Part shown: positions 14,334 to 23,543 of the stretch, in pieces
How the letters are laid out: the number at the start of each line of letters is the position of its first letter
How positions within the stretch are numbered: position 1 is the stretch's first letter
Origin: JAIBAJ01 sp965284645
Lineage (GTDB): Bacteria; Bacteroidota; Bacteroidia; JAIBAJ01
Reading direction: 5' to 3'
NCBI GenBank assembly: GCA_965284645.1
Contig: OZ260106.1
Location: 1,116,001-1,180,000, forward strand
Length of the DNA: 64,000 nt
Program-made: the position numbers and the translations under genes
The notes under the pieces: generated by a model
Seen by the model: the letters and a program-made list of their open reading frames with translations, nothing else
What the model was told of the DNA's origin: nothing
Databases searched by the model: none

Positions 14334-16097
14334 TCAAAATTGACTAATAATTCCAAAGTGAATCTTAGCCGCCCGAATCTGACTTAATTTCCCGAATTGA
14401 CTTCCCAAAGCATAGTTTAAAGTAAAAATACCTAGCTTGGTTTCGAAACTAATCCCCGCTCCAAAGCCATAGGGTGTATCTCTTAAATAGCGGTTAGGAG
14501 TGTTTCGTTCGTACCAAGCCCCATCAAAAAAGCCATAGAAATAGGAGTTAGTTTCTAATAAAAAGCGGTATTCCACCGTGCCGATACCATAAGAAGAGGC
14601 AAAAATGCTTTCCTCATCAAATCCGCGTAAAGTGCGTAATCCGCCAATGCGATACAGTTCGTTTTGGAAGAGCTGTTGGTTATACATGGTTGCAGCCTGC
14701 ATTCTGGTTTTGATCACATGCCGTTTGCCCAAAGGGAAATATACTTCCAAGTTTACATCGCTATTGATTTGGATGGTTTTAAGCTTTAAGCTGTCGTATA
14801 TTTCTGGATTCAGACCTGAATTGCGCTTGATGTTTTTATTTCCAGCTCCACCATTCCAGGCCACTTTAAAACCTTTTCTTGGATTGAGTCGGTAATCAAC
14901 CCGGTCGAATTTTACACCTATTCCATAAAGAACCAGTCGGGTATCTGCATTTTGGGGCAGGGTAGCAACGTTTTCCAAGCCAACCGTACTTAACAAGGAA
15001 GAGGAACGGCTTTCTAAAAACACTTTGAAGAAATTGCCTCCTGTTAACATGTATTGAATGCCTATGTTATTGTTCACATTCAAAAAGGTGGTGTCGCGTT
15101 TATAAAGGTCAAGCTTGTAATCAATACCAAAAGGAGTAGCAAATAAATAAGGATAGGCTAAATTGACTTTTAAATCCTGGGTCTGTGCCTGCAATTTCCT
15201 CCAGCGTAGGTCAATCAATTCACCCCGTCCGAAAGCACTTTGCAGCCTCAAGTTCAATTCCCCTGTGAGCAAAACCTTGCCTGGCTTATTGTTGTCGGGT
15301 AAAACCCCCAAAATTCCATCAAATTGTGAGGCTTTTTTGTCTTCCAAATACAAAGTGATTACGGTCGATTTCTCATAAAATCGGGCAGAGGGAGGAGCCA
15401 CTTCTTTAACAAAGGCCAATTCCCTGATTCGGGCTGAAATACGGTTGATTTTACTTTCATCATAGACATCATCGGGCCTTATTCCTAAGTAGTTCTTCAT
15501 ATAACCAACCTTGCATTTGCTTTTGCCTTTTAAGGTCAAACTGTCGATGGTATAAAGCTGGTTTTTCTCGATCATTAAAGCTGCCGAAAGGGCACCGTTG
15601 ATGGCCAATAAACTATCCAAGCGAACGGCCGCAAAAGGATAACCATTGTTTTCGGCTTGTTTTACTATGGCATCTTGAATTTTAAGTACCTCGGTAAAGT
15701 CAAAAGGTCTGTTGCGGTACACCCGCTCCCTAAAACCAGTCTTTGCCAGCCATCCTTCATCTACATTCCCTTGCGATAAAAAAGCCCATTTGTAAGGATA
15801 TCCAGTTCTTACCCAAGCCGTGGTTTGGACTGAATCAGCCACCAAGCTATCCAGGTTGCTGGCTAAAAATGCCTTGGCCTGAATGGTTTTTAAGAATAAT
15901 TGGATTTTCTCCTTGGCTTGCTGTTGATCCTTGTGGAAGGAAACGGTATCTACCAGGTTGGCAAATTGTTTGGCCGTTAGCGTAGTATCGGTTTGTACAA
16001 TCCTTAATCGGTGCTTCTGTGAAAAGGCCGACTTGTGTAGGCTTCCTATGAAAACCCAAAGTAGGAATATGTACTTTACCTGTTTCAATCCGTCCAT
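14334..16097 (-). CDS. Omp85/BamA-TamA family outer membrane protein
   Basis: I start at the ATG at 16097, which gives a signal peptide ending SLHKSAFSQ; the longer frame to 16121 adds eight unlikely residues. The product (587 residues) has POTRA-like segments in the first 270 residues (for example YTIDSLTLKGKSKCKVGYM followed by LGIRPDDVYDESK) and a bacterial surface antigen D15-type barrel in the rest, including the conserved GGLRTLRGFDEESIFAS, close to the Omp85 VRGF/RGF motif, and a final GIISQF with the C-terminal aromatic of barrel proteins. It is shorter than BamA, so a TamA-like or lipid/patatin-type relative is more likely than the essential BamA. It lies downstream of the DUF5723 gene in the same direction, 33 bases apart. 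Confidence 0.85.
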   Translation of the reverse strand: MDGLKQVKYIFLLWVFIGSLHKSAFSQKHRLRIVQTDTTLTAKQFANLVDTVSFHKDQQQAKEKIQLFLKTIQAKAFLASNLDSLVADSVQTTAWVRTGYPYKWAFLSQGNVDEGWLAKTGFRERVYRNRPFDFTEVLKIQDAIVKQAENNGYPFAAVRLDSLLAINGALSAALMIEKNQLYTIDSLTLKGKSKCKVGYMKNYLGIRPDDVYDESKINRISARIRELAFVKEVAPPSARFYEKSTVITLYLEDKKASQFDGILGVLPDNNKPGKVLLTGELNLRLQSAFGRGELIDLRWRKLQAQTQDLKVNLAYPYLFATPFGIDYKLDLYKRDTTFLNVNNNIGIQYMLTGGNFFKVFLESRSSSLLSTVGLENVATLPQNADTRLVLYGIGVKFDRVDYRLNPRKGFKVAWNGGAGNKNIKRNSGLNPEIYDSLKLKTIQINSDVNLEVYFPLGKRHVIKTRMQAATMYNQQLFQNELYRIGGLRTLRGFDEESIFASSYGIGTVEYRFLLETNSYFYGFFDGAWYERNTPNRYLRDTPYGFGAGISFETKLGIFTLNYALGSQFGKLSQIRAAKIHFGIISQF

Positions 16098-16130
16098 ACT
16101 TGGTTTAAACAAAAGTACCAAAGAATCGGG

Positions 16131-17564
16131 CTAGCGGTAGGCCGGACAGTCGCTTTCTTTTTTACCGCCTTTTCTTTTGCAGGCCGGGTTCTTATAAAGC
16201 GAAAACTTAAGGTGGAAATAAATATCCAAACCATACACATTCGAACGGTAAATGAGGGGCATTATTCTATCCGAACCTATAATCAACATGTTGTTCAGTC
16301 GGATTTGCAATCCAAATTGTGGATACTGGAAATCCCATAAAGAAAGGGGTAAGGAGATTTCCCATCGTTTACGTTCATACCTTGGAACAATGGCCAACAA
16401 GCCCCCGCGGCGAACATTGTTTCCCAGCCTTGGACCATACATGGCTGTGGCATTCACATAAAAATTGTTTTCAAAATTATAATCAAACTGCACCGAAGCA
16501 GCCAAAGGCATCCAGGCTTTAAATTGTGGCTCCCGGGTAATGTTCCCTTCCGAGTTAAAACGCGCATTAATCAAAGAATCTACGCCATTGTAACCTTTAA
16601 TTCCTGTTGAATCATATTTGTACCAACTCGAACCTTCATTGTTAAAATCTTGGAACGAAGCCGATTGGTTAAAATTAATATAGCCAATATCCAATACCGA
16701 TACCCCAAGCTTCCATTTATAATCTACCCGCTTGCAGCCTCCCCTTTTGGTATTGGGGCGGTAGCGGGTAATATCGTCCAACATGTATTTATACTCGAAA
16801 CCAAGGTCCAAACCCCAACCTTTTCCCGAGCCAAAGGCGGGTGCCGCTTGTTGTACTTGCCCCGAAAAGTTGTAAAATTCTAAGTTTGTGCTGTCTCTTA
16901 CCTCGTAGTTGAGGTTTTCAATGTTTACCCCAATAGCATTGATACCGGTGAGGTAACGGATATTCAATCCACCGCTCATCATGGTACGGTTCTTTTGTAA
17001 GAAAATATAGCCATAGCTAAGCCCGTATTCCACCCAAGTGAGGCTATTGATAAACATATCGTTGAGGTTATATTGCTGTCTCAATTGGGGGTAATACTTG
17101 AATCCCTCGAAAATGTGTTTGGCCAATGGCAGTTCTAATTTTACGGAGGTGTAGCTTCTGGCTCGGGTAAAAAGTCCAATCGAATGTTGTCCAATGCTTA
17201 CATGTACGGATGGTCCTGTAACATTCAAGGCCACCTGAGCACGCTTATAACCAGGTTTGGTATTGTCTACCAATTCCGGAAAACCGGTACTGATATTCTT
17301 CCATAAATAAAAATCCTTGGCTGCATAATGCACATAATTGTTATGCACAAAAAGGTCAAGTCCAATGATATTTACATCCACAAACGTTTTGGCATCACAT
17401 CCTTTGGCCGGATTCAGAAACAAGCCTTGAACACCCGAATAATTGGAAGGGGTATAGCCGATTTCTTCCTGCGAAAAAGCTGAAAAACTAAAGGTCAAAC
17501 AAAGCAACACAAGGGCCAAGTATTGTTTCAAAATCGAGGGAAGGATTTGGGCTTTTAGAAACAC
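16131..17564 (-). CDS. DUF5723-family outer membrane protein
   Basis: A 477-residue protein with a signal peptide (ending FSFSAFSQ) and the family opening YTPSNYSGVQGLFLNPAKG, which resembles the 'NPA' start of PorP/SprF- and FadL-like barrels. The remainder is rich in alternating aromatic strands with periplasmic turns, as expected for an outer membrane barrel. The C-terminus carries a cysteine-containing, lysine-rich tail (KNPACKRKGGKKESDCP), unusual for a barrel. It probably forms a two-gene unit with the Omp85 gene downstream. Function unknown. Confidence 0.75.
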   Translation of the reverse strand: MFLKAQILPSILKQYLALVLLCLTFSFSAFSQEEIGYTPSNYSGVQGLFLNPAKGCDAKTFVDVNIIGLDLFVHNNYVHYAAKDFYLWKNISTGFPELVDNTKPGYKRAQVALNVTGPSVHVSIGQHSIGLFTRARSYTSVKLELPLAKHIFEGFKYYPQLRQQYNLNDMFINSLTWVEYGLSYGYIFLQKNRTMMSGGLNIRYLTGINAIGVNIENLNYEVRDSTNLEFYNFSGQVQQAAPAFGSGKGWGLDLGFEYKYMLDDITRYRPNTKRGGCKRVDYKWKLGVSVLDIGYINFNQSASFQDFNNEGSSWYKYDSTGIKGYNGVDSLINARFNSEGNITREPQFKAWMPLAASVQFDYNFENNFYVNATAMYGPRLGNNVRRGGLLAIVPRYERKRWEISLPLSLWDFQYPQFGLQIRLNNMLIIGSDRIMPLIYRSNVYGLDIYFHLKFSLYKNPACKRKGGKKESDCPAYR

Positions 17565-17691
17565 AGAAATGGTTTTAGTTGATACTTCATAACCTTTGTG
17601 TTGATGGAAAAATTGTGTTTTATTGGGGTAGCAAAGGTAATTTATTTGACCGCTTTAGGAGGTAAAGGGTTTAAGTTCAGCGTATAATTTA

Positions 17692-18282
17692 TCAACCAAG
17701 CTTCTTTTTTTGGGTAATCCGCTTTCGAATCCGGGATAGAGAAACCTGCGTAATTCCTAGAAAAGAGGCCAAATGTTTCTGTGGCACACGCTGCAATAAA
17801 AAAGGCCTTTCGGTCAACAGGCGCAAGTAGCGTTCTTCGGGCGAGTTCAAGGTGAAATCATCAATGCGAAGAATAGCCTCCACAAAGGCCTTCTCAAGGA
17901 TTTGCAAATGGGCTTGTACAAACCGGGTGTTCTCGTGGGTCAGGGCTTTAAACGCGTGATAATCAAAAACCACTAAGGTCGTAGGTTCCAAGGCTTCAAT
18001 GTTTTCAGTGGCGGGCTCGTTCAAAAAAATACATTTATATCCTGCCACGACTTCTGCTTCCCAAGTAAAGAGAACCGTTTTTTCTTCCCCATCTTCGGTA
18101 AAATGGAAATTCCTCAGCAGTCCTTCCAGCACAATCGCTATTTGATACGACATGTCGCCTTCCTGTATAAACAATTCCCCTGCCGCCAACACTTTGAAGG
18201 AGATAAGCGGCATAATTTGAGCCAGGTCTTCTTCCTTCAAAACGGAGAACCTAGAGGCAACTAATTCTCGGAAATCGATCAT
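17692..18282 (-). CDS. Crp/Fnr-family transcriptional regulator
   Basis: A 196-residue protein with a cyclic-nucleotide-binding-like beta barrel (residues about 15-125, FKVLAAGELFIQEGD ... VLEGLLRNF ... EDGEEKTVLFTWE) and a C-terminal winged helix-turn-helix (VPQKHLASFLGITQVSLSRI). No cysteine cluster of the FNR type is seen and the Crp cAMP-contact residues are not obviously kept, so the ligand is unknown. Bacteroidota carry many such single-domain regulators. It stands alone between the DUF5723 gene and a family A repeat. Confidence 0.88.
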   Translation of the reverse strand: MIDFRELVASRFSVLKEEDLAQIMPLISFKVLAAGELFIQEGDMSYQIAIVLEGLLRNFHFTEDGEEKTVLFTWEAEVVAGYKCIFLNEPATENIEALEPTTLVVFDYHAFKALTHENTRFVQAHLQILEKAFVEAILRIDDFTLNSPEERYLRLLTERPFLLQRVPQKHLASFLGITQVSLSRIRKRITQKKKLG

Positions 18283-18344
18283 TGGAAACAGGGCTATTGT
18301 GCAATGGTACGAAAAATTTGGAGTTTTAAGAATTATGGAAGTTG

Positions 18345-18605
18345 GGAAAGAGTAAAGAGTAAAGAGAAGTGAGTAGTGAGTAGTGAGAAGTTAGGAAAAC
18401 TGACAAAACCCGGACATGAAAAGCTACAGCCCAGTGCTTCACCTACAACCAGGCACGAAGTACCCCGGGTAGCGATAGAGCGTGGTACCCCACAGGGCTG
18501 CGGAGGCACGGAGCAGACCGAGGAGTAATAGCGAAAGCGCGACCTTTTCGGCCTATGGAAAAAGGTGTTGCATGTAGACTGGTTATGGCCGAAAAGGGAC
18601 CCGCC
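18345..18605 (-). repeat. family A structured repeat, copy A4, with pyrimidine-rich tail
   Basis: On the minus strand it opens GGCGGGTCCC at 18605 and shows the stem CCTTTTCGGCC / GGCCGAAAAGG, the core GCGCTTTCGCTATTACTCC and CCGCAGCCCTGTGG, and CTACCCGGGG, ending near 18440. Beyond that end, the minus strand carries CACTACTCACTACTCACTTC and similar pyrimidine repeats down to about 18345. It fills the gap between the Crp/Fnr and photolyase genes. Confidence 0.85.
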
Positions 18606-18640
18606 AAAAAGAATAAAAAACCAAGGTTCTAGAGTCAAGT

Positions 18641-19942
18641 TTATTCCTCGGCACCAAGGCCTTCTTTGTAGGTTTTTAGGGCTCTTTCGCGGGCAAATTT
18701 ATGGTCAACCAGAGGCCGTGCATAGCTGAGTTCGTCTACCTCTTTCACCCATTTACGGATGTAGCGGCCTTCGGAATCGAATTTTTTGGTCTGTTCCTCG
18801 GGGTTAAAAATCCGGAAATAAGGCGCGGCATCACAACCTGAACTGGCCGCCCATTGCCATCCTCCGTTGTTGGAAGATAATTCGAAATCCAAAAGTTTTT
18901 CGGCAAAATAAGCTTCGCCCCAACGCCAATCTATCAACAGGTGTTTGGTGAGGAAACTGGCCACGATCATGCGAACACGGTTGTGCATAAAACCTGTTTC
19001 GTTTAGTTGCCGCATGCCTGCATCGACAATCGGATAGCCGGTTTGTCCCTGGCACCACTTTTCAAATTCGACGGGATTGTTTCGCCACTGGATGCGTTCG
19101 TAGGCCGGTTTGAAGGCATGTTTCACCACATGCGGGAAATGCCAAAGTATCATCATATAAAAGTCGCGCCATATCAGTTCGTTGAGCCAAACTTCACTTT
19201 TTTGCCAGGCCAGGAAGGTCAATTGGCGGATGCTGACGGTGCCAAAACGAAGGTGAATGCTAATGCGGCTGGTGGCGGGAAGAAAGGGGAAATCGCGGTA
19301 TTCGGCATACCGTTGCAAGAGTAAATCAGAAATATCGTATTTCAGCTCGCCCAGGCCGGTGGGTTCGAACCCAATTGAAGCGAGACTGGGAAAGGAAAGG
19401 GGCGCAATTTGGTGCAGGTTGGACAGGTACGACAGGCTAGGATAGGGTTTCACATAAAAGCCATCCAGTTTTGCCTTCCATTTTCGGGAATACGGCGTGA
19501 AAACCGTATAAGGCTTGCCATCGTCTTTCAATACCTCATCCTTTTCGAAGATGCATTGGTCCTTGTAGGTGTGGAAGGATATTCCTTTGCCTTGTAAAAA
19601 TTCGGCCACCCATTGGTCGCGTTGTAAGGCGTAGGGTTCGTAATCGTGGTTGGTGAATACCGCTTTAGCCTTCCATTCTGTAACAATGGAGGGCCAAAGT
19701 TCGACTGGATTTCCGTGGTAAATTTTCAGGGAAGCACCGTGGGATTGGTAAGCTTTGGTAAGGTTTTCGAGGCTGCGATGAATGAATTCTACCCGTTTGT
19801 CGGCCTTGGGAAGTTTTTCGAGTATGGTGGAGTCGAAAATAAAAATGGGCTGCACAGGGAAAGGCGAGCGCAAGGCATGGTAGAGACCCGCGTTATCGTC
19901 GATCCGTAAATCTCTCCGATGCCAGAAAATGCTTATTGTCAT
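18641..19942 (-). CDS. phrB: deoxyribodipyrimidine photolyase
   Basis: Light-driven repair of cyclobutane pyrimidine dimers. The ATG at 19942 gives the family start MTISIFWHRRDLRIDDNAGL; upstream in-frame Met codons are unlikely. The N-terminal alpha/beta antenna domain spans about 1-130. The FAD-binding helical domain contains the conserved WRDFYMMILWHFP, the stretch WCQGQTGYPIVDAGMRQLNE, FMHNRVRMIVASFL and LDWRWGEAYF-like sequence, and NNGGWQWAASSGCDAAPYFR with the aspartate and tryptophans of the electron chain. The length of 433 residues is normal for class I enzymes. A cryptochrome role cannot be excluded from sequence. Confidence 0.92.
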   Translation of the reverse strand: MTISIFWHRRDLRIDDNAGLYHALRSPFPVQPIFIFDSTILEKLPKADKRVEFIHRSLENLTKAYQSHGASLKIYHGNPVELWPSIVTEWKAKAVFTNHDYEPYALQRDQWVAEFLQGKGISFHTYKDQCIFEKDEVLKDDGKPYTVFTPYSRKWKAKLDGFYVKPYPSLSYLSNLHQIAPLSFPSLASIGFEPTGLGELKYDISDLLLQRYAEYRDFPFLPATSRISIHLRFGTVSIRQLTFLAWQKSEVWLNELIWRDFYMMILWHFPHVVKHAFKPAYERIQWRNNPVEFEKWCQGQTGYPIVDAGMRQLNETGFMHNRVRMIVASFLTKHLLIDWRWGEAYFAEKLLDFELSSNNGGWQWAASSGCDAAPYFRIFNPEEQTKKFDSEGRYIRKWVKEVDELSYARPLVDHKFARERALKTYKEGLGAEE

Positions 19943-20034
19943 GGTAGCTGCAAACATAACCATTCCCAAGCAAGTGCTAAAATTGTCGTTACGGTTGCAG
20001 AATCAGAAGGAAGGAAGGGCAGGAAGCAAGAAAT

Positions 20035-21609
20035 TTATTTTTGAACTTGTACTCTTTTTACTAACGTATTTCCTTGGGATTGGAAAGCCACAAAGTAGCT
20101 TCCGTTGGGGATGCCTGACAGATCTAGTTCAGGTTTTGATGTTGCGATTTTTTGCGAAACCACTTCTTTTCCGTTCATATCATAAACCTGGGCTGAAACT
20201 TGGTTTGAAAAGCAGGTTCCGAGGTTGAGTCGTACTTTTCCTTGGGTAGGGTTAGGGAACAGTTCGATGGGACAATGGGCGCTGTTTTTTGGAATGCTGC
20301 TAGGAATGATATCTGCATCGGCATAGGAGCTGTGTTGAATACCGGCTAAGGTGGCAATGGTGGCTACTGTACCTTTTACGATATTGGCCATGAATTGGTA
20401 ATCAAGAATGTTTGTTAAATCGTTTGGTGTGTGGTAATCCAAGTTGCGGAAATTGGCGCCATCACTGAGCATTACAGCAGGAGCATTGATATCCCAAAAA
20501 TTGGCATGGTCGCTGCGGCGGAAATCGGGGGCAATAAGGCCGTTGCCAGGCAAGGTTAGCGAAATGATTTTCAGATCAGGCACATAGTGGCGGGTTATAC
20601 TGTCATAGGCTAGTTCAAACCCTTCTGATTCTGTATCCCCAACATTCACTACAAAATTTCCACGGAAGCTATCGGCCTGAAGGATAGCATATTGGTTTGG
20701 AAACAAAAAGTTGAAACCGGTAGGTACTTGTTGTGTATTGGGCACTTCGGTATAATAGCCGATCATTTCGTAATTGGCAACACCTTCTATTTGTTCCCAA
20801 CTGGGAATTTGGCTAGAGGTGTATTGTAAACTTCCGTAGGTTCCAAATCCGTTCACCGATTCTTCGAAGTCGAACCCGACAAAACGGATAGAGCGGCTAA
20901 AATTATACGGGGCCAGCACCCTCAGTACTTCTAAAAAACCAACTACACCTGAACCATTGTCGTCGGCCCCTGGACCTTCTTCTACGGAGTCGAAATGGGC
21001 ATCAACATAATAGGTTTTAGCCTCTTCACCAAGTCCGGGTTTACGGCCAATGATATTATGTCCAAGGTAACCGGTACCAGCTCTTAGAAATTCATGTCGG
21101 CGGGTTTGCAATCCGGCTTGTATGAACCTTTGTTCGATGGTATCCTTCATGGCTTCCAAGTGGGTGGGATTGGCTTGGTAATGGCGAATGCCTGAAGTAA
21201 GCATGGTTAAATCCTGGTGCAAGCGTCCACTATCTACGGCATCTACAAGTTCTTGTATGGATGGCACCTGTTTGTCGTCGGCAATTACACGAACGGAATA
21301 ATCGTAAATATTGCTGATGGTATCAAAGTTCCAGGTGATGGTTTTTCCGTTTCCGGGGGTAATCGGAAAACCAATATCGCCGGTACTGCTGCCTGCTTGA
21401 ACTACAAAGTGTTGTCCCCCATCATTGGAAAATTCCAACTTCACATCCAAAGGGTCGTTTTCGGCATCGCTTAAATCAAAGGAAATGCTTGCCTGGTTGG
21501 AGTTCCAAGGTACATTAACAGAAACATTGGAAACAACTGGTGCTTGGTTTTGGGCAAGGCTTAGGGTTGGTACAATGAAGAGGGAAATACGGAGTAGGGT
21601 GTTTTTCAT
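20035..21609 (-). CDS. secreted M28-family zinc aminopeptidase with T9SS domain
   Basis: A 524-residue protein with a signal peptide (ending PTLSLAQ), an Ig/fibronectin-like N-terminal part (about 20-115), and a peptidase domain with the M28 metal ligands: His205 in VDAHFDS, Asp217 in GADDNGSG and the Glu249-Glu250 pair in FVGFDFEES; a further Asp and His (RRSDHANFWD) occur downstream. The C-terminal 75 residues (ELFPNPTQGKVRLNL ... NGSYFVAF) are a type A T9SS sorting domain. It probably removes N-terminal residues from peptides outside the cell, serving nutrition. Confidence 0.9.
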   Translation of the reverse strand: MKNTLLRISLFIVPTLSLAQNQAPVVSNVSVNVPWNSNQASISFDLSDAENDPLDVKLEFSNDGGQHFVVQAGSSTGDIGFPITPGNGKTITWNFDTISNIYDYSVRVIADDKQVPSIQELVDAVDSGRLHQDLTMLTSGIRHYQANPTHLEAMKDTIEQRFIQAGLQTRRHEFLRAGTGYLGHNIIGRKPGLGEEAKTYYVDAHFDSVEEGPGADDNGSGVVGFLEVLRVLAPYNFSRSIRFVGFDFEESVNGFGTYGSLQYTSSQIPSWEQIEGVANYEMIGYYTEVPNTQQVPTGFNFLFPNQYAILQADSFRGNFVVNVGDTESEGFELAYDSITRHYVPDLKIISLTLPGNGLIAPDFRRSDHANFWDINAPAVMLSDGANFRNLDYHTPNDLTNILDYQFMANIVKGTVATIATLAGIQHSSYADADIIPSSIPKNSAHCPIELFPNPTQGKVRLNLGTCFSNQVSAQVYDMNGKEVVSQKIATSKPELDLSGIPNGSYFVAFQSQGNTLVKRVQVQK

Positions 21610-21784
21610 TGGAAGGAAGTGTTGGGGCTAATGTAAGGAAAGAAATGAAATAGTCCTACCTCAAATTGTTTAGCTGTTTTGATATTCTTGTTTCCTTTGA
21701 ATGAACCAATCTGCTGTAGTTGATGGTTTGGAATGGGGATAATTGTTTGAACCCAATTTAGGTATTGGGCATGTTTAAACGATT

Positions 21785-21916
21785 AACCCAGATTGCAATT
21801 TAGAATTAATTAAACGACTAACCAATTGTAAATCAATTTGTTTGGCAAAGTTGATAACAGCTACCATCCCGAAATACTCCGAAAGGTGCAAACCAAGCTA
21901 AATCAAGTAGTTCGGG
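21785..21916 (-). mobile_element. diverged M2 MITE-like element, minus orientation
   Basis: AACCCAGATTGCAATTTAGA at the left matches the complement of the right end of intact M2 copies. The inner segment CCAATTGTAAATCAATTTG matches the complement of the inner hairpin arm, and AAATCAAGTAGTTCGGGA matches the complement of CCGAACTACTTGATTT. It faces the intact M2 copy at 22170, and the two bracket a gene fragment. Confidence 0.65.
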
Positions 21917-21929
21917 AAAGTAAATCCTT

Positions 21930-22169
21930 TTATTGATTAGCTTGGGTTGGAAGGGAGTTTAGAACAGTACCACTTTCATGGTCTAGGGTAAGGAGGGAAT
22001 CGAAATTGTTTACAGTTGCAGGAGATGGTTTAAGTTTGGACCCTAAAAGGTAATCCTTGAAGTTGAATTGTTGCTGCTCGAGGATTTTTCCAATTCGAAT
22101 TTCAATCAGGTAAGGAAGTGGATATTTTTCGAAAGAGGTTTTTTTGGGTGCTCGTTCTTCCCGTTTTAT
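21930..22169 (-). pseudogene. C-terminal gene fragment trapped between two M2 elements
   Basis: A 79-residue open frame on the minus strand reads like real protein (PKKTSFEKYPLPYLIEIRIG ... FNFKDYLLGSKLKPSPATVN, ending THE QANQ stop at 21930) but has no start codon: upstream it runs into the M2 element at 22170, where a stop appears after a few codons. I take it as the tail of a gene cut by the element. I do not recognise the family. Confidence 0.45.
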
Positions 22170-22317
22170 CCCAAATTAATCAATAGGAGGATTTATTAAT
22201 CCGAACTACTTGATTTAGTTGGGGTTACCCCGATTTAGCAGTTGTTATCAATTTGGCTATACAAATTGATTTACAACTGGTTAATCGTTTATGCATTTCT
22301 AATGCGTAATCTGGGTT
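22170..22317 (+). mobile_element. M2 MITE-like element, near-complete copy
   Basis: About 148 bp from CCCAAATTAATCAATAGGAG to GCGTAATCTGGGTT, with the shared inverted ends and an internal hairpin (CAGTTGTTATCAATTTG ... CAAATTGATTTACAACTGG). It is nearly identical over its length to the copy nested in repeat A6 at 41369. It ends about 20 bases before the first possible start codon of the SGNH-like gene. Confidence 0.8.
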
Positions 22318-22336
22318 TATTGCTTTTGGAGCTGAA

Positions 22337-23530
22337 TTGTTATTACGCCTGGTTTTTCATGTGTACCCTGGGCAGCAGCAATATTCGCCTTGGTTTACCC
22401 CTGTTGATACCCTTAAAACTTTGGCCGGTTTTGAAGTAGATAGTAACGGTGTTCTGAAGATGAACTCCAAAATTGGTTTGGGGCTTGATTCGTTTATTGA
22501 AAGCAATCAGCAGCCCATGAATTTTAGGTCAAAGCTGGTTCAAAATCAAAACTTGCTGCCCGAACTTGAGGTATTGGTGAAAGATTACCAGGTTTTTAGG
22601 AAAAGGGAACTCCACAATACTTTGGGATGGCGGTATTTTAAAGCCTTAGGTTCGGCCAGTCGAACCAAGCTTGATTCGCTGGTTATGGGGTATGTTGGTC
22701 AACCTATTAATTCGGAGGGATTCAGAAGTATACCATTTAAGGCCTTGACCGACAAACGTTTGAAGGTGATGTTGCTTGGAAGTGATATAACTTGGGGAAA
22801 AGGTACTGTAAATATAACCAACTCCTTTGCAGACGAATTGTTGGGAAGGGGGTTGTTGGTTTATAATATGGGAATTTGCGGTGCCGATGGTGCGCAATAT
22901 TTAGCCTTAGCAAAGAAGTTTGTGCCTATTTTAAAGCCTGATGTAGTGGTTCTTACCGTCGATCCAAGAACCGATATTCGGTATTATGATACTGAGGCTG
23001 GGCCAATTTCACCATTGAATTTTTTTAACAATGCAGGTATGCTTGCCAACCGACCGGCCCATGCAACTTTGGGCGATCCTGCTAAAGCCTATCGGTATGC
23101 GCTTCAGGAGTATTTTATTCCACCAACCACTTGGTTCAATAAAGTTTGTGCAGCCACAGCTTTAACTACCTTCGTTTGGATTCAATTGAAGGGAAAAGGT
23201 TTGGTACAAAGCCATTCGATGGAGTTTGATTCCTACTATGAAGCTTCAAAAAGTTTTAGGCGTAGCAGTCCTACTATCAATGAAACCATAAAAGCCTTGG
23301 AAGATTTACTTCAGCAACAGCGAGTTAGGTTCATTGTATCCTTTCTGCCTGAGGTGAAACATGGTCTGTATTTGCGTAAACTAACCGACTATCCCCAATT
23401 GGATTTAGGAAAAAACAAGGTGCTTTTCAACAAAGTAGGGTTATCCGATTACAATCCCAGAAATGGACTCCTGAACAATAAGGGACATAAGCGGTATGCT
23501 GTTTTCTTAAACAATTTGATTAGTAAATAG
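22337..23530 (+). CDS. SGNH-hydrolase-like protein, probably N-terminally truncated
   Basis: The frame is open from the end of the M2 element; the best start is TTG at 22337, and the first ATG is some 40 residues in. The opening GAELLLRLVFHVYPGQ looks like the end of the membrane anchor that such proteins normally carry, so the true N-terminus seems to have been removed by the insertion. An SGNH-type fold is suggested by VMLLGSDITWGKGT (block I), YNMGICGADGAQYL (block II/III) and KPDVVVLTVDPRTD. Block I reads GSD rather than GDS, so the nucleophile position is shifted or lost. No clear C-terminal DxxH is seen. An exopolysaccharide-modifying or structural role is possible but not shown. Confidence 0.6.
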   Translation: MLLRLVFHVYPGQQQYSPWFTPVDTLKTLAGFEVDSNGVLKMNSKIGLGLDSFIESNQQPMNFRSKLVQNQNLLPELEVLVKDYQVFRKRELHNTLGWRYFKALGSASRTKLDSLVMGYVGQPINSEGFRSIPFKALTDKRLKVMLLGSDITWGKGTVNITNSFADELLGRGLLVYNMGICGADGAQYLALAKKFVPILKPDVVVLTVDPRTDIRYYDTEAGPISPLNFFNNAGMLANRPAHATLGDPAKAYRYALQEYFIPPTTWFNKVCAATALTTFVWIQLKGKGLVQSHSMEFDSYYEASKSFRRSSPTINETIKALEDLLQQQRVRFIVSFLPEVKHGLYLRKLTDYPQLDLGKNKVLFNKVGLSDYNPRNGLLNNKGHKRYAVFLNNLISK

Positions 23531-23543
23531 CGTGCAAAAGCAA

